A stretch of DNA of 64,000 nt, from assembly GCF_000150275.1 (NCBI RefSeq), contig NW_002060946.1:927815-991814 (forward strand). The letters run 5' to 3'. This DNA is from Trichoplax adhaerens. Its lineage: Eukaryota; Placozoa; Uniplacotomia; Trichoplacea; Trichoplacidae. The position numbers were made by a program, and so were the translations under genes. Shown here in pieces: positions 1-11,454 of the stretch. The notes under the pieces were generated by a model that searched no databases, was not told the origin of the DNA, and was given only the letters and a program-made list of their open reading frames with translations. Every line of letters starts with the position of its first letter. Position 1 is the stretch's first letter.

Positions 1-600
1 AAATATCGAAGACATGTATATAATAATAGACACAGAAAAGTGATTTTATTGAAAATTTAATGCTCATATTAATTCATAAATATTACAATAAATACAGTTC
101 ATCGTTGTTTTCAGTGACATTCTAAATTAATCTGAGTTGATATAGTATTTTTAATTCCTATAGAAAATTTAACCCATTGCAGTGTATTAAGCACGTCATA
201 CCCTTATACCAGATGACAACATCAATCCAAAATCGAGCTTGCACCTGTTTATAAGAATACTACTAGCAGCTACAAATAAATGTTTTATGTAAATAACCTA
301 AATGACATTGTGTTTGATTTATTTACAAATGGATATCATGATATATAGTTTCATGTGGTGTACATGTCTTGTATCTTACTGTATTGTTGTCTCTTTAATT
401 GGATAAAGTAATACAACAATATATCCAATAAGCGAGGTGTACAGTAATTACAGTCATCATTGCCCTTTAACTGGAGGACTACATTTGGATCCAGAATTAT
501 AAGGCTACTAATATATGAAGAAATGTAGCCATTGATAAAACCAACCATATCCAATTAAGAATGTTGCTTTAACGGAAAAGCCATCTTTTATACATTATTT
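1..600. other. 3' flank of MIS12, no gene assigned
   Basis: AT-rich sequence beyond the MIS12 stop. A 67-codon minus-strand frame with an ATG start runs from 554 to 351, only 47 bp past the MIS12 stop. It shows no motif I recognise. A second minus-strand stretch, about 199-241, reads like a short exon (AG before it, GT after it). These could be the start of another minus-strand gene running off the left edge, or chance. Confidence 0.3.
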
Positions 601-605
601 TTATT
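600..605 (-). terminator. poly(A) signal of MIS12
   Basis: AATAAA on the minus strand (TTTATT on plus) overlaps the MIS12 TAA stop, which implies a very short 3' UTR. Confidence 0.5.
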
Positions 606-2528
606 GAATTTTATCTTGATTTAGTCCTTTCAATTGAAGAACTACTTCTTCTTTTAAACTGTTCACTTTAGCAGCATCATCTAGGGTATCACAAATAAAT
701 CACAAGGTAAATCGATTGATTTTAAAATTGTTACTGAAAACGTGCAACTTGACGTACTATCTATCTGTTTTATCAGCTCTTCCATTCTTCTTATTTCAGA
801 GGTGATCTTTTTCACCTACAGTTTAAATCAATACAAGAACTGTTGTATTATGTTAAAAAAAAAAGGAGTATGACTTTCAATTCTATTGAGATTATTCTTC
901 ACAGTAGTAAACAGCATATTACTGATAAGCTTTATATAAAATCTGGAATCGATATACATGGTGTTTACGATAAAGAATTTATAAACTGGTGAAAACTCTA
1001 AACGATAATAACTGCTCCATTTCAGCTTAGTTGATTGAAGTAGATAATACTAAAAGTTACCCTTGCTGTATCTAAAGATAACTACAATACTGAAGCTTAT
1101 ATCTAGTAATGGAATAAAACCTTTGTTTGTGTTGTTTCAGAAAGCCGTTGCGATTCCTGGTGTGCCTTTGCTTTCATGTACTGTAACTAAATAATAAATA
1201 TCACTGTGTTATGATTTCAATATCATGAGGATGTTGTATGGTTTGCAGGTTATACAGCTGCATAAGTTTAGGGCCATTGATTAAGCAGTCTATTGAATAT
1301 AAGTTACCTTTCTAATTTCTTGGCATACCAAATCGATTTCATGATCCAGTTTTTCTTCTTCTTGTTCGGTATACTGGTTAATTTGCACCTACAATGATTA
1401 TTTTATTAGTCATCGCTGTCTAATTGAGTGCAATTCAATATATATCAAGTCGATCCAGTGTACTTTAACCTCATCTTCAGGTAGTAAGATATCATCAGGA
1501 ATATGGAATACATTTGCTGGTAGATATTGCTATTTGATCAATAGAGTAGAACAATAGAAAGAAGGTTTATCACGAGTCTCTTTAGCTCGTTACTGGTTGT
1601 GATATAAGACAATCATTGTAGTTGGTGATTTTGATACTGTACCATTAATGCTGTGGCATTCTTGCTAAGATTATTCGTCAATTCTTGATATAAATCTTGG
1701 CAAAACTAAGCAAGTAATTTAAATGATACACCCATTACTACGTTTTCTTTCGGTTGCATTATACATAATTCTGATTTATGTCAAATAGGCATCATCTATC
1801 TTTAGTTCTGTTGTAATAACAGTTTTTGTCTGTGTCATCTCGAGTGAGTACATTAGTCGTTTCTATCAACCAATGTTGTTGCATATACGAGTATTTGGCT
1901 TTACCTGTTTGGCATCTTCAGAAGACATTCCCTATAAAAGTAGACAAGGTCATTTTTCATCATTCAATGGATATACCACACTCTTTTATCTCATGTACAC
2001 TATCAAGGAAGTTGAAAGCACTGGTTGTGTGATTGACTACTACCATCTTACGGCTACGTTACTGCTTGTATAAGCTAAGCTACTTCATTTGTCATCATCG
2101 GTGGAGGTAAAAGGTATGATGCATCCATGCGAATAAGCCTTTTCGACTACAAGTACTGTCCAGACGATGAAGTTGTAGATTATTTACAAACCTTATTGAT
2201 TAATTGTTCCTTAACACTCTTGCGCATTTCCTCAGAGTAAAATTTTCCAGCATTAGTGACTAGGAAGGATAAAAAACGATGCTGTCAAAACAAGAGTTTG
2301 TCATCGCATGTTGCAAGCTAGAGTGACAAACGCGTTGAGGCTGGACGTAACCAATTCCTTTGGTCCTCCTCAATCAACATACTGCCCATCCTATTGGTAC
2401 ATGCATAGCCACTCTACTAGCTTCTACTTACCACCTACAAGCATTTCTGGGGTACTAAATCCAAAGAACTGTTTCTGATATTGTTGATGATTGCTTGATT
2501 GATCCTCCACTTGCAAGTCTCCTTCCAT
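601..2528 (-). CDS. MIS12: MIS12 kinetochore complex subunit, ten exons
   Basis: MIS12 is a core subunit of the MIS12 complex, which links centromeric chromatin to the NDC80 microtubule-binding complex. Exons on the minus strand, 5' to 3': 2528-2432, 2259-2192, 2146-2084, 1931-1905, 1705-1643, 1529-1470, 1388-1308, 1186-1121, 815-758, 680-601. All junctions are GT..AG and the phases agree, giving 220 residues against about 205 in human MIS12. The family N-terminal signature FFGF is at residues 21-24 (human has FFGFTPQ). IPDDILLPED at about 116-125 matches human IPSNILLPED and is followed by an acidic coiled-coil half (EQEEEKLDHEIDL). The ATG at 2528 is the first in frame. An AATAAA overlaps the TAA stop. 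Residual doubt: a short exon could be hidden in the 816-1120 intron, although joining directly keeps the frame. Confidence 0.88.
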
Positions 2529-2572
2529 TTTGCTGCAATCATCGGCTTTCTGGGGCTACTATGTTATCATAC

Positions 2573-3375
2573 TGTACAGTAATACCGCACTGTATGAGTT
2601 TGGCCGTCCCGGTAGCAGACGATACAGTACAGTACAGTACGGTACCCTGGTCAGTTTCCAAAAATTGGCGGGAGAAAGTGCGTACAGTACTGTACGGAAC
2701 GGTACGTAGTACTGTGCGGTACGGTACGTAGTACTGTACTGTACACTGGTTACGGTCACAGTACTGTACTGTGCAGTGTACTGTACAGTGTACTGTACAC
2801 TCAGTACGGTACTGTAATGTACTGTACAATTGTACTGTACAGTACAGTACAGTACAATATTACTGTCCTGTGCTCTACAGTGTACAGTACAGTACTGTAC
2901 AGTACAGTACTGTACAGTACGTACAGTACTATTTACCGTACTCTGCAGTAATTGAAATAAAATGGATAAAATCGATAGGACTTCAATACAGGCTTTCTCA
3001 ACCTCTATGGTTGTCCGTCAAAACCATCAGTGTACAGTACACTACTGTATATTGACAGTCAAAGTCTGCAATACTGTACTGTATTCCACAGTATCAGAGT
3101 GTGCAGCAGGATACCAACTAAAATACAAGACAGCCGGAATGAACTGTTCAAATTGGGGACGCACAAAATTTCATGCATTTGCTAACAGTCAATTACGGCC
3201 ATAAAAACTGGAGAAAATTCTCTTCTTATACAGTACTGTACTGTCGAGGATCCAGAAATTACAGTGTACTGTACTGTACACAGTACAGTCCAGTACTGTA
3301 CACTGTACAGTAGGTAAAAACATCACTACAGTTCAAGTTACTGTACTGTACAAGTGTACAGTACAATGTACCCCA
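2573..3375. repeat. GTAC-palindrome array A
   Basis: Dense, irregular array of overlapping palindromes built on GTACTGTAC, GTACAGTAC and GTACGGTAC, with spacers of 1 to 60 bp. It starts about 45 bp upstream of the MIS12 ATG. Isolated copies continue to about 4.9 kb (3452-3470, 3998-4010, 4518-4533, 4803-4811, 4900-4907). Open frames here read as periodic YSTVQ/TVQYC-type peptides on both strands and are repeat artefacts. It is not a simple microsatellite: the unit is self-complementary, so the array can fold into many alternative hairpins. Confidence 0.9.
2665..2674. promoter_or_regulatory. E2F-like site upstream of MIS12
   Basis: TTGGCGGGAG resembles the E2F/DP consensus (TTTSGCGC, TTGGCGGGAA). 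It lies about 140 bp upstream of the MIS12 start codon, as an island inside the GTAC-palindrome array. E2F control fits a mitotic gene. Function is inferred only. Confidence 0.45.
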
Positions 3376-5140
3376 TACCTCGGACTGTGGACAAAGGACA
3401 AAAACAAAATCTTTTTTCTGTCAGCTGTCAGACTACGTTCTCACCCGTCTGTATACTGTACTGTACCTACCGTACTCCAGCTCAAGTTGAAAATTTCCCC
3501 TCCAACTCTGCAATCATTTTTCTGTACAATACTGTATTTACCTTGAGGCTTGAGTTCATTAAAAAAAAAAGTTCAAGTTGCTGCAAACACCTTGCCATAG
3601 ATGCAAGGGGTAATCACAACTGGTATAGTTATTACTTTACTTGTCTTTGCAGTCGTCTTGTCGTCTTATTGATCAACTGGTTGCTTCGCTACCTTTTTCG
3701 AATACAACATTGGAATATCGTTCAAGTTATCAAAGCCACACTGATCTTTACTTTCAATCATTGAACTGCGTACTGTAACCTTAGTCGGTGCAGTACGAAC
3801 AGTGTTCAAAGACATGGAGCCGGGAACGCGCGGTAATCGGATACAAACTTACAAGCACAAAGGCAAGGATAAACAGGTTAGTGATCAAACTACAGTACTT
3901 GTAGTAAATGGCACGTTTTTGGCCACTTTCAAAGAAGACGCTTAACATCAACAAATTCAACGCTAGATGCATTCAAAAAAATGGGTAGATTTTCTATTGT
4001 ACTGTACATACAGTGGATCAGCCATAGTAGCTTTTCCTCCTACTAAAGAATCGACATTTTACGCTGTACAATAGCATCAATTTGTCGGCCAGCTTTGTCG
4101 TTTTGACTAGTCATTTCACCAAGCTTGATATTGTAGTGGACTACACAAGACTGTCATAAATTGTAGTGGACATGGTTCCACCATGGAACTGATACAACGC
4201 AGATGTTGTAGAATAATAGTGGTATCATCATTTTGTAAGAAAAATCTTAAAATCACTTTCAGCGGCTTAATTTGTCCTCCATTTTATAGTCCAGTATGGA
4301 GCATACATTCGTGGCTATACCGCAATAATCGAGTTTATATAGTTATAGGATAAGTCAGCGGATACGTTAGTTTTAGCAGTCAATTCACGTCAGCAATTCC
4401 AAAAGAATAATATACTGCGTTGTAGAGCTCGGTCCACAAAAGTTCAACTTCTCGTCGGCCACGCACACTGTGTTATCAATCAAATCAGTGCTCATCGCCA
4501 TTACTATGCTGATGCAAGTACAGTACTGTACACTTGCTGAACAAGTAGCGTCAAGGAAGCTATCTTGTAATTATTCCCTGATTTCCATCTATAGTACGAT
4601 AGAATATACATTACTTCCGAGATCTGATCCAACTTGAGTGCCGTAGCTTTTATCTCCTGTGCTTAAATGGAGATGACTTTGATTACTGTATATTACAATC
4701 ATATGTTCCAATTGGTGGTAATGATACACCAGATAGTGCTATCGTCTCCTGTTACGGCTATTACTGTAAATATGCCGTCACTGTGGAGACCTAATTATAC
4801 TATACAGTACATAAGCATTCAGTGGATCCAGGGAATGTACAACATAAATTGAATGAATACCAGCGACTATATCCCATTTCGTTAGTCTCTGGTAGTGCTT
4901 ACTGTACAATCACATGCAGTACGACAATTTTAGGCTTCAAGTAGTTGTTTCTATGCACATTCTATCCATTATTCTCCGTCGTTCACAATTCGCAAATATA
5001 TGTTTCTAGCAGTTTCCAATAGCTCCCAAAACATGATTCTATTAGCTATACAGCAGTTGTCCAATGTACAGAGCTACCTGTTTCTATTTTGTCTTTTACT
5101 TTACCAAGCTTCGTGAAGCTACAGGCTGCTGGTTGCCAAC
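3376..5140. other. Divergent intergenic DNA, scattered GTAC palindromes
   Basis: Lies between the MIS12 (minus) and importin alpha (plus) start regions. It contains sparse GTACTGTAC copies and a 12-bp direct repeat, ATTGTAGTGGAC, at about 4130 and 4160. No coding exon was recognised. The missing first coding exon of importin alpha could lie here or in 5168-5934, but I could not find a fragment resembling its N-terminus. Confidence 0.5.
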
Positions 5141-5167
5141 TTGGCGGCGCGCTAGAGCCATATAAAA
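5141..5167 (+). promoter_or_regulatory. Candidate core promoter for importin alpha
   Basis: TTGGCGGCGCGC (5141-5152) is an E2F-like GC island in AT-rich DNA. It is followed 8 bp later by TATAAAA at 5161-5167. This orientation and spacing would suit a plus-strand start near 5190, about 745 bp upstream of the first importin alpha exon seen. Inference only. Confidence 0.35.
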
Positions 5168-5934
5168 AGAGTTTTACTGCATCGCGCAGTATTGTACAGC
5201 ACAGTGCCCATACAGTCGATACAGCACTATAAAACTACTGTCAACATCCCTGGTAACTTGGTCAAGACGATACAGTGTCTGCCGTCGTACTGTCGACGCT
5301 TATAGTCTACTGCCATGATACAGCGGTATATATATAGATATATATAATTATATTGACATACAATGCATATAGTACAGCACTGAATCATACTGTACTAGAT
5401 TGTGCTATATTGAGCGAGAAAAGCACAGATCGTTCATAAAGATTTTGACCTTGCTAGGTTGATGAATTCTACCGAAAGGAGATGATAGACGACTTATTAA
5501 AGGACTACCTCCATACATTGGCTATACATCATTAAATAAACCATGGCCACACCATGCTAAAACACAGTGATTGAGGCTAAATTGAAACCTTTCATTCTAT
5601 TGCGATGCTTTGCAAGTCAAATGAACCTTGTATCACATTCTACGGGAGTGAATTATCTTCGCATCAGGATAATTTTACGCAATTACAGTAGAATGATTGC
5701 TAGAATCGATTTTTACCCAAACTTGATAATGTAAACCTTTATCAAGGAAAAAAAGCCGTTGTAAAAATGTCGCACATGATACGGTCAATCGCAAAAATGA
5801 CGTAATTAAACTTTGCTGAAGATGGAAGCTAGATGATATCAACAAACTAATTAGAAATAAATAATTATTGTTATAATCTAACAACCAGTGTACGTATGGC
5901 ATGTTTAGTATATTATCCAATTGTTCTGCTGTAG

Positions 5935-8900
5935 GAACTGAGAAGAAGAAGGGTCGATGTGAAAATAGAATTACGCAAGGTAGTGATGCCAAATTATTAT
6001 TAGTATTGATAACTTTCAAAAGTAGCTTTATTTTGTGACAACTTTTTTTTACTATATTTAGGTTTGTAACAGATTATACGATTATAGCTAGTTTACGATG
6101 GTGATTATATGCAATTGCTGATATGTAAATAACTTATTAGAATGCTTAAAATTCCATATAAACAAAGCTATTATAATACTATTCATTTACCGTTATTTTT
6201 CTAAGAGTATATAAATCAACAGACTTAGCATATGCTATTCATCTGATAGACTAGTTTTTAGCTTAGACCCAGTGATATTGCATTACATTGCCGTATTCAC
6301 CTAAGTTATCTTCGTGAGATCCTTTCTGATTGAAGATTAATTCTTATTCTCATTTGTAACATACAAACTTAGAATAAGAGATCTGAAGAAATTGCAAAGC
6401 GTCGAAATGTACCCGTAGATGATGAAATCGATGAGGAGGATGATAGAGCGCTTGAGGTAACTTTGATTAATTTAATCTCTGTCTATTAATCTGTTGATAT
6501 CAATGTGCTGTAGCCAAATATAGTTTCTTGTTTTAAATGCTTTTAATGAATAACTAAATGTTTTTAGCGCAAAGCCATGATACTAATAGATTACGAATAC
6601 TTTGGTTAACATTAGTAGTTTCTGCATTTAAATTTTACCTATGATAACGCTAGACAATAGTAGAGTTGTTGACAAGCTAAAAAATGTTGGCGGAGCATTT
6701 TTGTAACGCAACATGACTTATAGTTGCAATAAGATAGCAAATGATTGCCAATAGTATGGTTTATTGTAGTCAGTATAAATCATAGCTAACGGCTACTCCC
6801 GCGTTATGAAGCTGACCCTCGATGTGAAATTCAGAAATGAATTGAAATTTATATATATACAAGTAGATGTTAACGCTATTGATATATTCAAAAATAATTT
6901 AGGACTATGCTACCAATGTGGTAATTACCCATGTTGCGCAGGTTAGTAACATGTTAAAAATTGATAAATAGACGTTTCGCTAGGCTAGAAAGGGAGAATA
7001 TTTATCTGTAAGCTAGTGCCAATTTATGTAACTGATATTCAAGTTATGCGCAAGCTGTATATATATATATATATATATATAGTGCTAATCTACTTGTGCG
7101 AGTTTTTATAGTGGTAGCTCACATAAATTAGCAATCACGATAAGATTTATTGGTATTCGTAATAGCGCACATTATATAAGTATTAATCATATTTAAAGTT
7201 GAGATTTAATGATAAAATTACAGGTAGTTAAGAATATATACTGTAGTGATCAACACGCATGAGTTGTAATTTCTTGGTAATTACGTATGATTAATATGTT
7301 ACACATGTGCTATAACCTACAGCGTGCAAAGAATTCAGATCCAAATGTTCAGTTAGAAGCAGTTCAAGCGATTAGGTGAGCGGATAACCGGATAACCTAT
7401 GATTTAAATTTATAACGGATCGGAAGGATAATTCAGGATATCTTTTGTAGTATTTTAAGTAGTTATCGCTATAGCAAGCCATATGTTAGTGAAAACTTCA
7501 CGTAGACGATAAACCTTAAAATGCTCCATGTTATCCAATATCTGTGTACACTTGCATTACAACAAGCATGCAATATGTGACTGATAGTATAAAATCACTT
7601 TGAAAGCTTTAATATCAAATTTAGACAAATAACTGCTCAGTATTACTAAGGATGAATTTATTTATCATTGATCTCGGTCTGTATCATGCTTTTTCAGAAA
7701 ATTATTATCAAAGGATAAATCACCTCCAATTGATCATATCGTTAAGTAAGTAATTGATTATTGCATAGTAAAAATAATATCCCGTGTACTCGATCTTGAT
7801 AGTAATTTTGTCAATTTAAGTCCGATACTAGTAATAAGTAAATGTTTTATATCATTTAATCTGCGGTTATGCTTTATGCGTAGTACCGGCGTGGTTACCA
7901 CTTTGGTCAACTGCTTAGAGAGAAATGATTCGTATGTACTATGAAGCAATCATAATAGTTTAATATTCTAAATTTGTAATCCAATGCAATCGTTTTCAAT
8001 AAGCTAGAAAAATAGTAATAAAGTTGTTAATAAATATACTTGTATGTCGGGTACGGTACATTTAATTGTATACAAAGGAGTGGTGAAATACTGCATTTCT
8101 TAAATCTAACTGTTAATTTTAACAAAATATCCAAGGCCTTCTTTACAATTTGAAGCCGCATGGGCTTTAACTAATATTGCGTCTGGAACCTCAGAGCAAA
8201 CCCGAGCTGTAGTCCAGTTCGGTGCTGTTCCTCATTTTATTGCCTTATTGAGTTCATCTTACACCGATGTCTGCGAACAGGCTGTATGGGCGTTAGGAAA
8301 TATTATAGGTAATAAAAAACTATCTAATAACAACCATTGAACTAACTATATTTAAAGGGTTGTTGTATTAACTACGTATATAATGCTGTATCTTTAAAAA
8401 AGGTGATGGATCGGAACTACGAGATTATGTTCTTAGTCAAGGACTGCTAACACCGCTGTTAAAATTCGTTTCACCCAACGTCTCGGTAAGTGTAATATCA
8501 ATATTAATCATATGCATCTTGCATAAATAAATGGTCGATTTATCAGTTATTTACTTACAATTACATGATACGGAATATGGTCTTTCGGGATATAGTGTAA
8601 AGAAACTTTCTGTTGGCGACGCATTTGTTGGTATTAACGTAACTCCAAACTTTGATATTTTTCAGCTGTCATTTTTACGTAATGTGACGTGGGTTTTAGT
8701 CAATCTATGCCGGAGTAAAGATCCTCCCCCTTCATTAGAAATTGTTCTACAAGTAAGCATTTATATAACATTTATTTCAACGATTTCATTGATCGTAATT
8801 TTGCTTACTTGAATCCGTATCCAAATACTGCAATATATGCGTACGTGTCTTGAATATAGATTCTTGGTGCCCTTGTTGCTTTAATCCACCATAACGATTT

Positions 8901-10661
8901 AGATGTAAGTGTATACATTGTATTCTTGTCTTTCAAATTCTGTAAATTTTTTTTGGCAGCAAAGCTAATATGCATTCGACACGGTTGTTGTTATCTAATT
9001 TATGAATGTTGCAATACTGTTAGATTTTAATCGATTGTGTTTGGGCGCTGTCGTATTTAACGGATGGCAGTAAACAGCAAGTTCAGGTAATTAACGCATT
9101 TTAACTACATTTCCAAGATGGTGATTATTTATTAAAATACCAGTGCATGCTCACTCTGAATATGGTTACAGATAAACTTTTAAGTAAATCTAAATATTAT
9201 CTTATTCTCCTTTAGGCTGTAATAAATACCTCGATCGTGCCAACACTTATAGGATTTATGGGTGCAAAAGAAATTAAATTACAAGTAATGATCTATCTTG
9301 ATGATTTAGAAGCTATTTATTCAGTAGCATAAAAACTTTATTAACCACTTTTACTTTTATTTAACTATTAGACCGCTGCTTTACGTGCAGTCGGGAATAT
9401 AGTAACTGGTACTGATTATCATACACAGGTTAGGAATCCGTTCAAAATTCTTTTTTTTAATGAGTATAATTTTTAAAACCACTTCTAATTATATATTGCA
9501 TTGATGTTTTAATGCTAAGATTGTTCTGGACAATGGAGCCCTAAATCATTTCCAAAATTTATTAACTCATAGTAAGGAGAAAGTTAAAAAGGTAAGATTG
9601 AAAATATAATTGTTATAATGCATACGGTGCAGTCGTTAATCAAATCTGTTTACGACTAAGAAAATACGTTTATACTAACTTAGGAAGCAATGTGGTTCTT
9701 ATCTAATGTTACTGCTGGCATACCTAAGCAAATACACGTAAATAAATTAACTGAACTAACTTCTAATTGCTTGTGTTATTTTTTAATAGTTATTAATCTT
9801 TAATTATTGTTTTAATCAATTAGATGGTTATCGAGGCTGGTTTAGTCCCTTTAATTATTAACTGCTTAGCAAATGCTGACTTTCAAACTCGTAAAGAGGC
9901 AGCTTGGGCGGTTAGTAACCTCGCTGTCAATGGTGAAGCTGAACACGTAAGTTACTGGGAATTAAAATTTTGCTTCACACGATAAGCAAGTTCACTTATT
10001 AATTGATTTCCTGTCTGTTATTAGATAAGCCTTATGGTAGCCGATGGTGTTATTACTCCTATGTGCGAAATGTTGACAATTAAAGATATTCAAATTGTTC
10101 ATGTATTGCTAGATGGTATTTTAAATATTTTAAAGGTTGGCCATATTAGATACGTATAAGATAGATTAGTAGTAGATTTTGGTAATCGACTCCGACACTC
10201 TGTTACTAATATCTGAATGTCATGTATTTATGGTGCTGTGTATAGGCTTTACCCAATGACATAGGAAACATTACAATTATTATCGAAGAATGTGGAGGTA
10301 ATGACTAGTGTAATTTGCTAGAAATTATTGTGAATTGTAATAATAATACATCGATAGCAATCAATTTTTATAATATTTTATCTTATCTTTAGGATTGACA
10401 AAAATTGAAGAACTACAAAATAGCGAAAATACTGAAATTTCGAAGCTGTCTTCGGAAATAATTGATAAATACCTCGCGACTGTAAATAATTATCCATCTT
10501 TAGAATTAACAATTTTTGGTAGTTAATGCTGTGAAGAGAAAAGTGATCAGTTCCGTTCTATTTCGCAGGAGAATGAAATCCAAGGTGTTCAACCTGAAAA
10601 ATCGGAAAAGCAATACAATTTTGCAGTAGATAATGTCCCTCATTCAAATTTTAATTTCTAA
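5935..10661 (+). CDS. KPNA3/4: Importin subunit alpha, KPNA3/KPNA4 type (5' exon missing)
   Basis: Nuclear import adaptor: it binds classical NLS cargo in its armadillo (ARM) groove and importin beta through the N-terminal IBB domain. Exons: 5935-5979, 6373-6456, 6903-6941, 7323-7375, 7698-7745, 7884-7931, 8136-8308, 8403-8485, 8666-8752, 8860-8904, 9024-9086, 9216-9284, 9372-9428, 9520-9591, 9684-9737, 9824-9946, 10025-10135, 10246-10297, 10393-10481, 10569-10661. They join in frame to 495 codons. The IBB basic cluster (RRRR, ELRKNKR, KRRNV) spans the first two exons. ARM Trp/Asn pairs follow: [47 protein letters not shown] and [14 protein letters not shown] match human KPNA3/4 rather than KPNA1/5/6 or KPNA2. 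The C-terminus ends in NFNF, as in the family. The first coding exon (about 20-28 residues) was not found. Confidence 0.95.
7058..7081. repeat. (TA)12 microsatellite
   Basis: Twenty-four bases of alternating T and A inside an importin alpha intron (6942-7322). Confidence 0.95.
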
Positions 10662-11454
10662 ATTATATCAAATTTTAGTCGAACAACAGGATTACTTTAT
10701 GATTTAGTTACTTAAATGTGAAATTTGAAGTAAAATGCGGAATGTACTTTCGTTCGTTCTTGCTCCCGATGTATAAAAAGCGACAAAGAATCCAGTTAGT
10801 TCATGATAGAGAAAGAGTAAATTGCGATGTTGGTGCTATGATCTACTTTTATATCGAAAAGTTTCTGGTATACACCGTAAACTTAATGTAAGATTAATAA
10901 TTCTTGACAAAGGAGTTGGAGTTATTTTATTGTTGTGAATTATTTGACAATGGTACATATTACTTTATTAAAAATATTTCAAAAATTTTCCTGGAATGTT
11001 TGTTTGACCTTTATTGCCGTCATTTCATTGATCAAATTTGATTATACATATCATCGAAATGGTTATCAGCAATATCACTCACAAATATTTACACCAAAAT
11101 TTATGTCTTACCTATCGTGGTGCATTTGGTTTTACGTAGCTACAGTACAAACTATTCAAATAAACACAACCTACTAGAATCTTCGCAAATTATACATTAC
11201 AGTAATTTCTTTAAGTTAAGAAGAAAATTTTAATAGATGACATTGATCAGTATTATGAAAAAAGATGAGAGCGGTTACATTACGACATTGTAGTAACATC
11301 ATTAGTTTTACTATTAGCTATAATATAATTACAACCCTTAGACAAGAATTATAATATTAGATGTACATATGCGATGGGTGTTAAAGAATATCAACAGATC
11401 TCTCTTTCAGTGAATATTGTATATGTGAAAAACAATCACATTCGGTGACCAGCA
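10662..11454. other. Convergent 3' intergenic spacer
   Basis: Lies between the importin alpha stop (plus) and the COPS6 stop (minus). An 80-codon plus-strand frame at 10935-11177 looks like chance: hydrophobic, with no motif and no match to neighbouring exons. No classical AATAAA was seen just after the importin alpha stop. Confidence 0.5.

Noticed and set aside
2495-3204. Several overlapping open frames on both strands in the GTAC array
   Set aside because: Their peptides are periodic (TVQYC, YSTVQ) and simply translate the palindromic repeat. The array lacks TAA/TAG by composition.
3354-3764. 136-codon plus-strand frame
   Set aside because: It begins inside the repeat array and has no recognisable domain or splice-supported context.
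8531-8812. 93-codon plus-strand frame
   Set aside because: It is read-through of the importin alpha exon 8666-8752 into both flanking introns.
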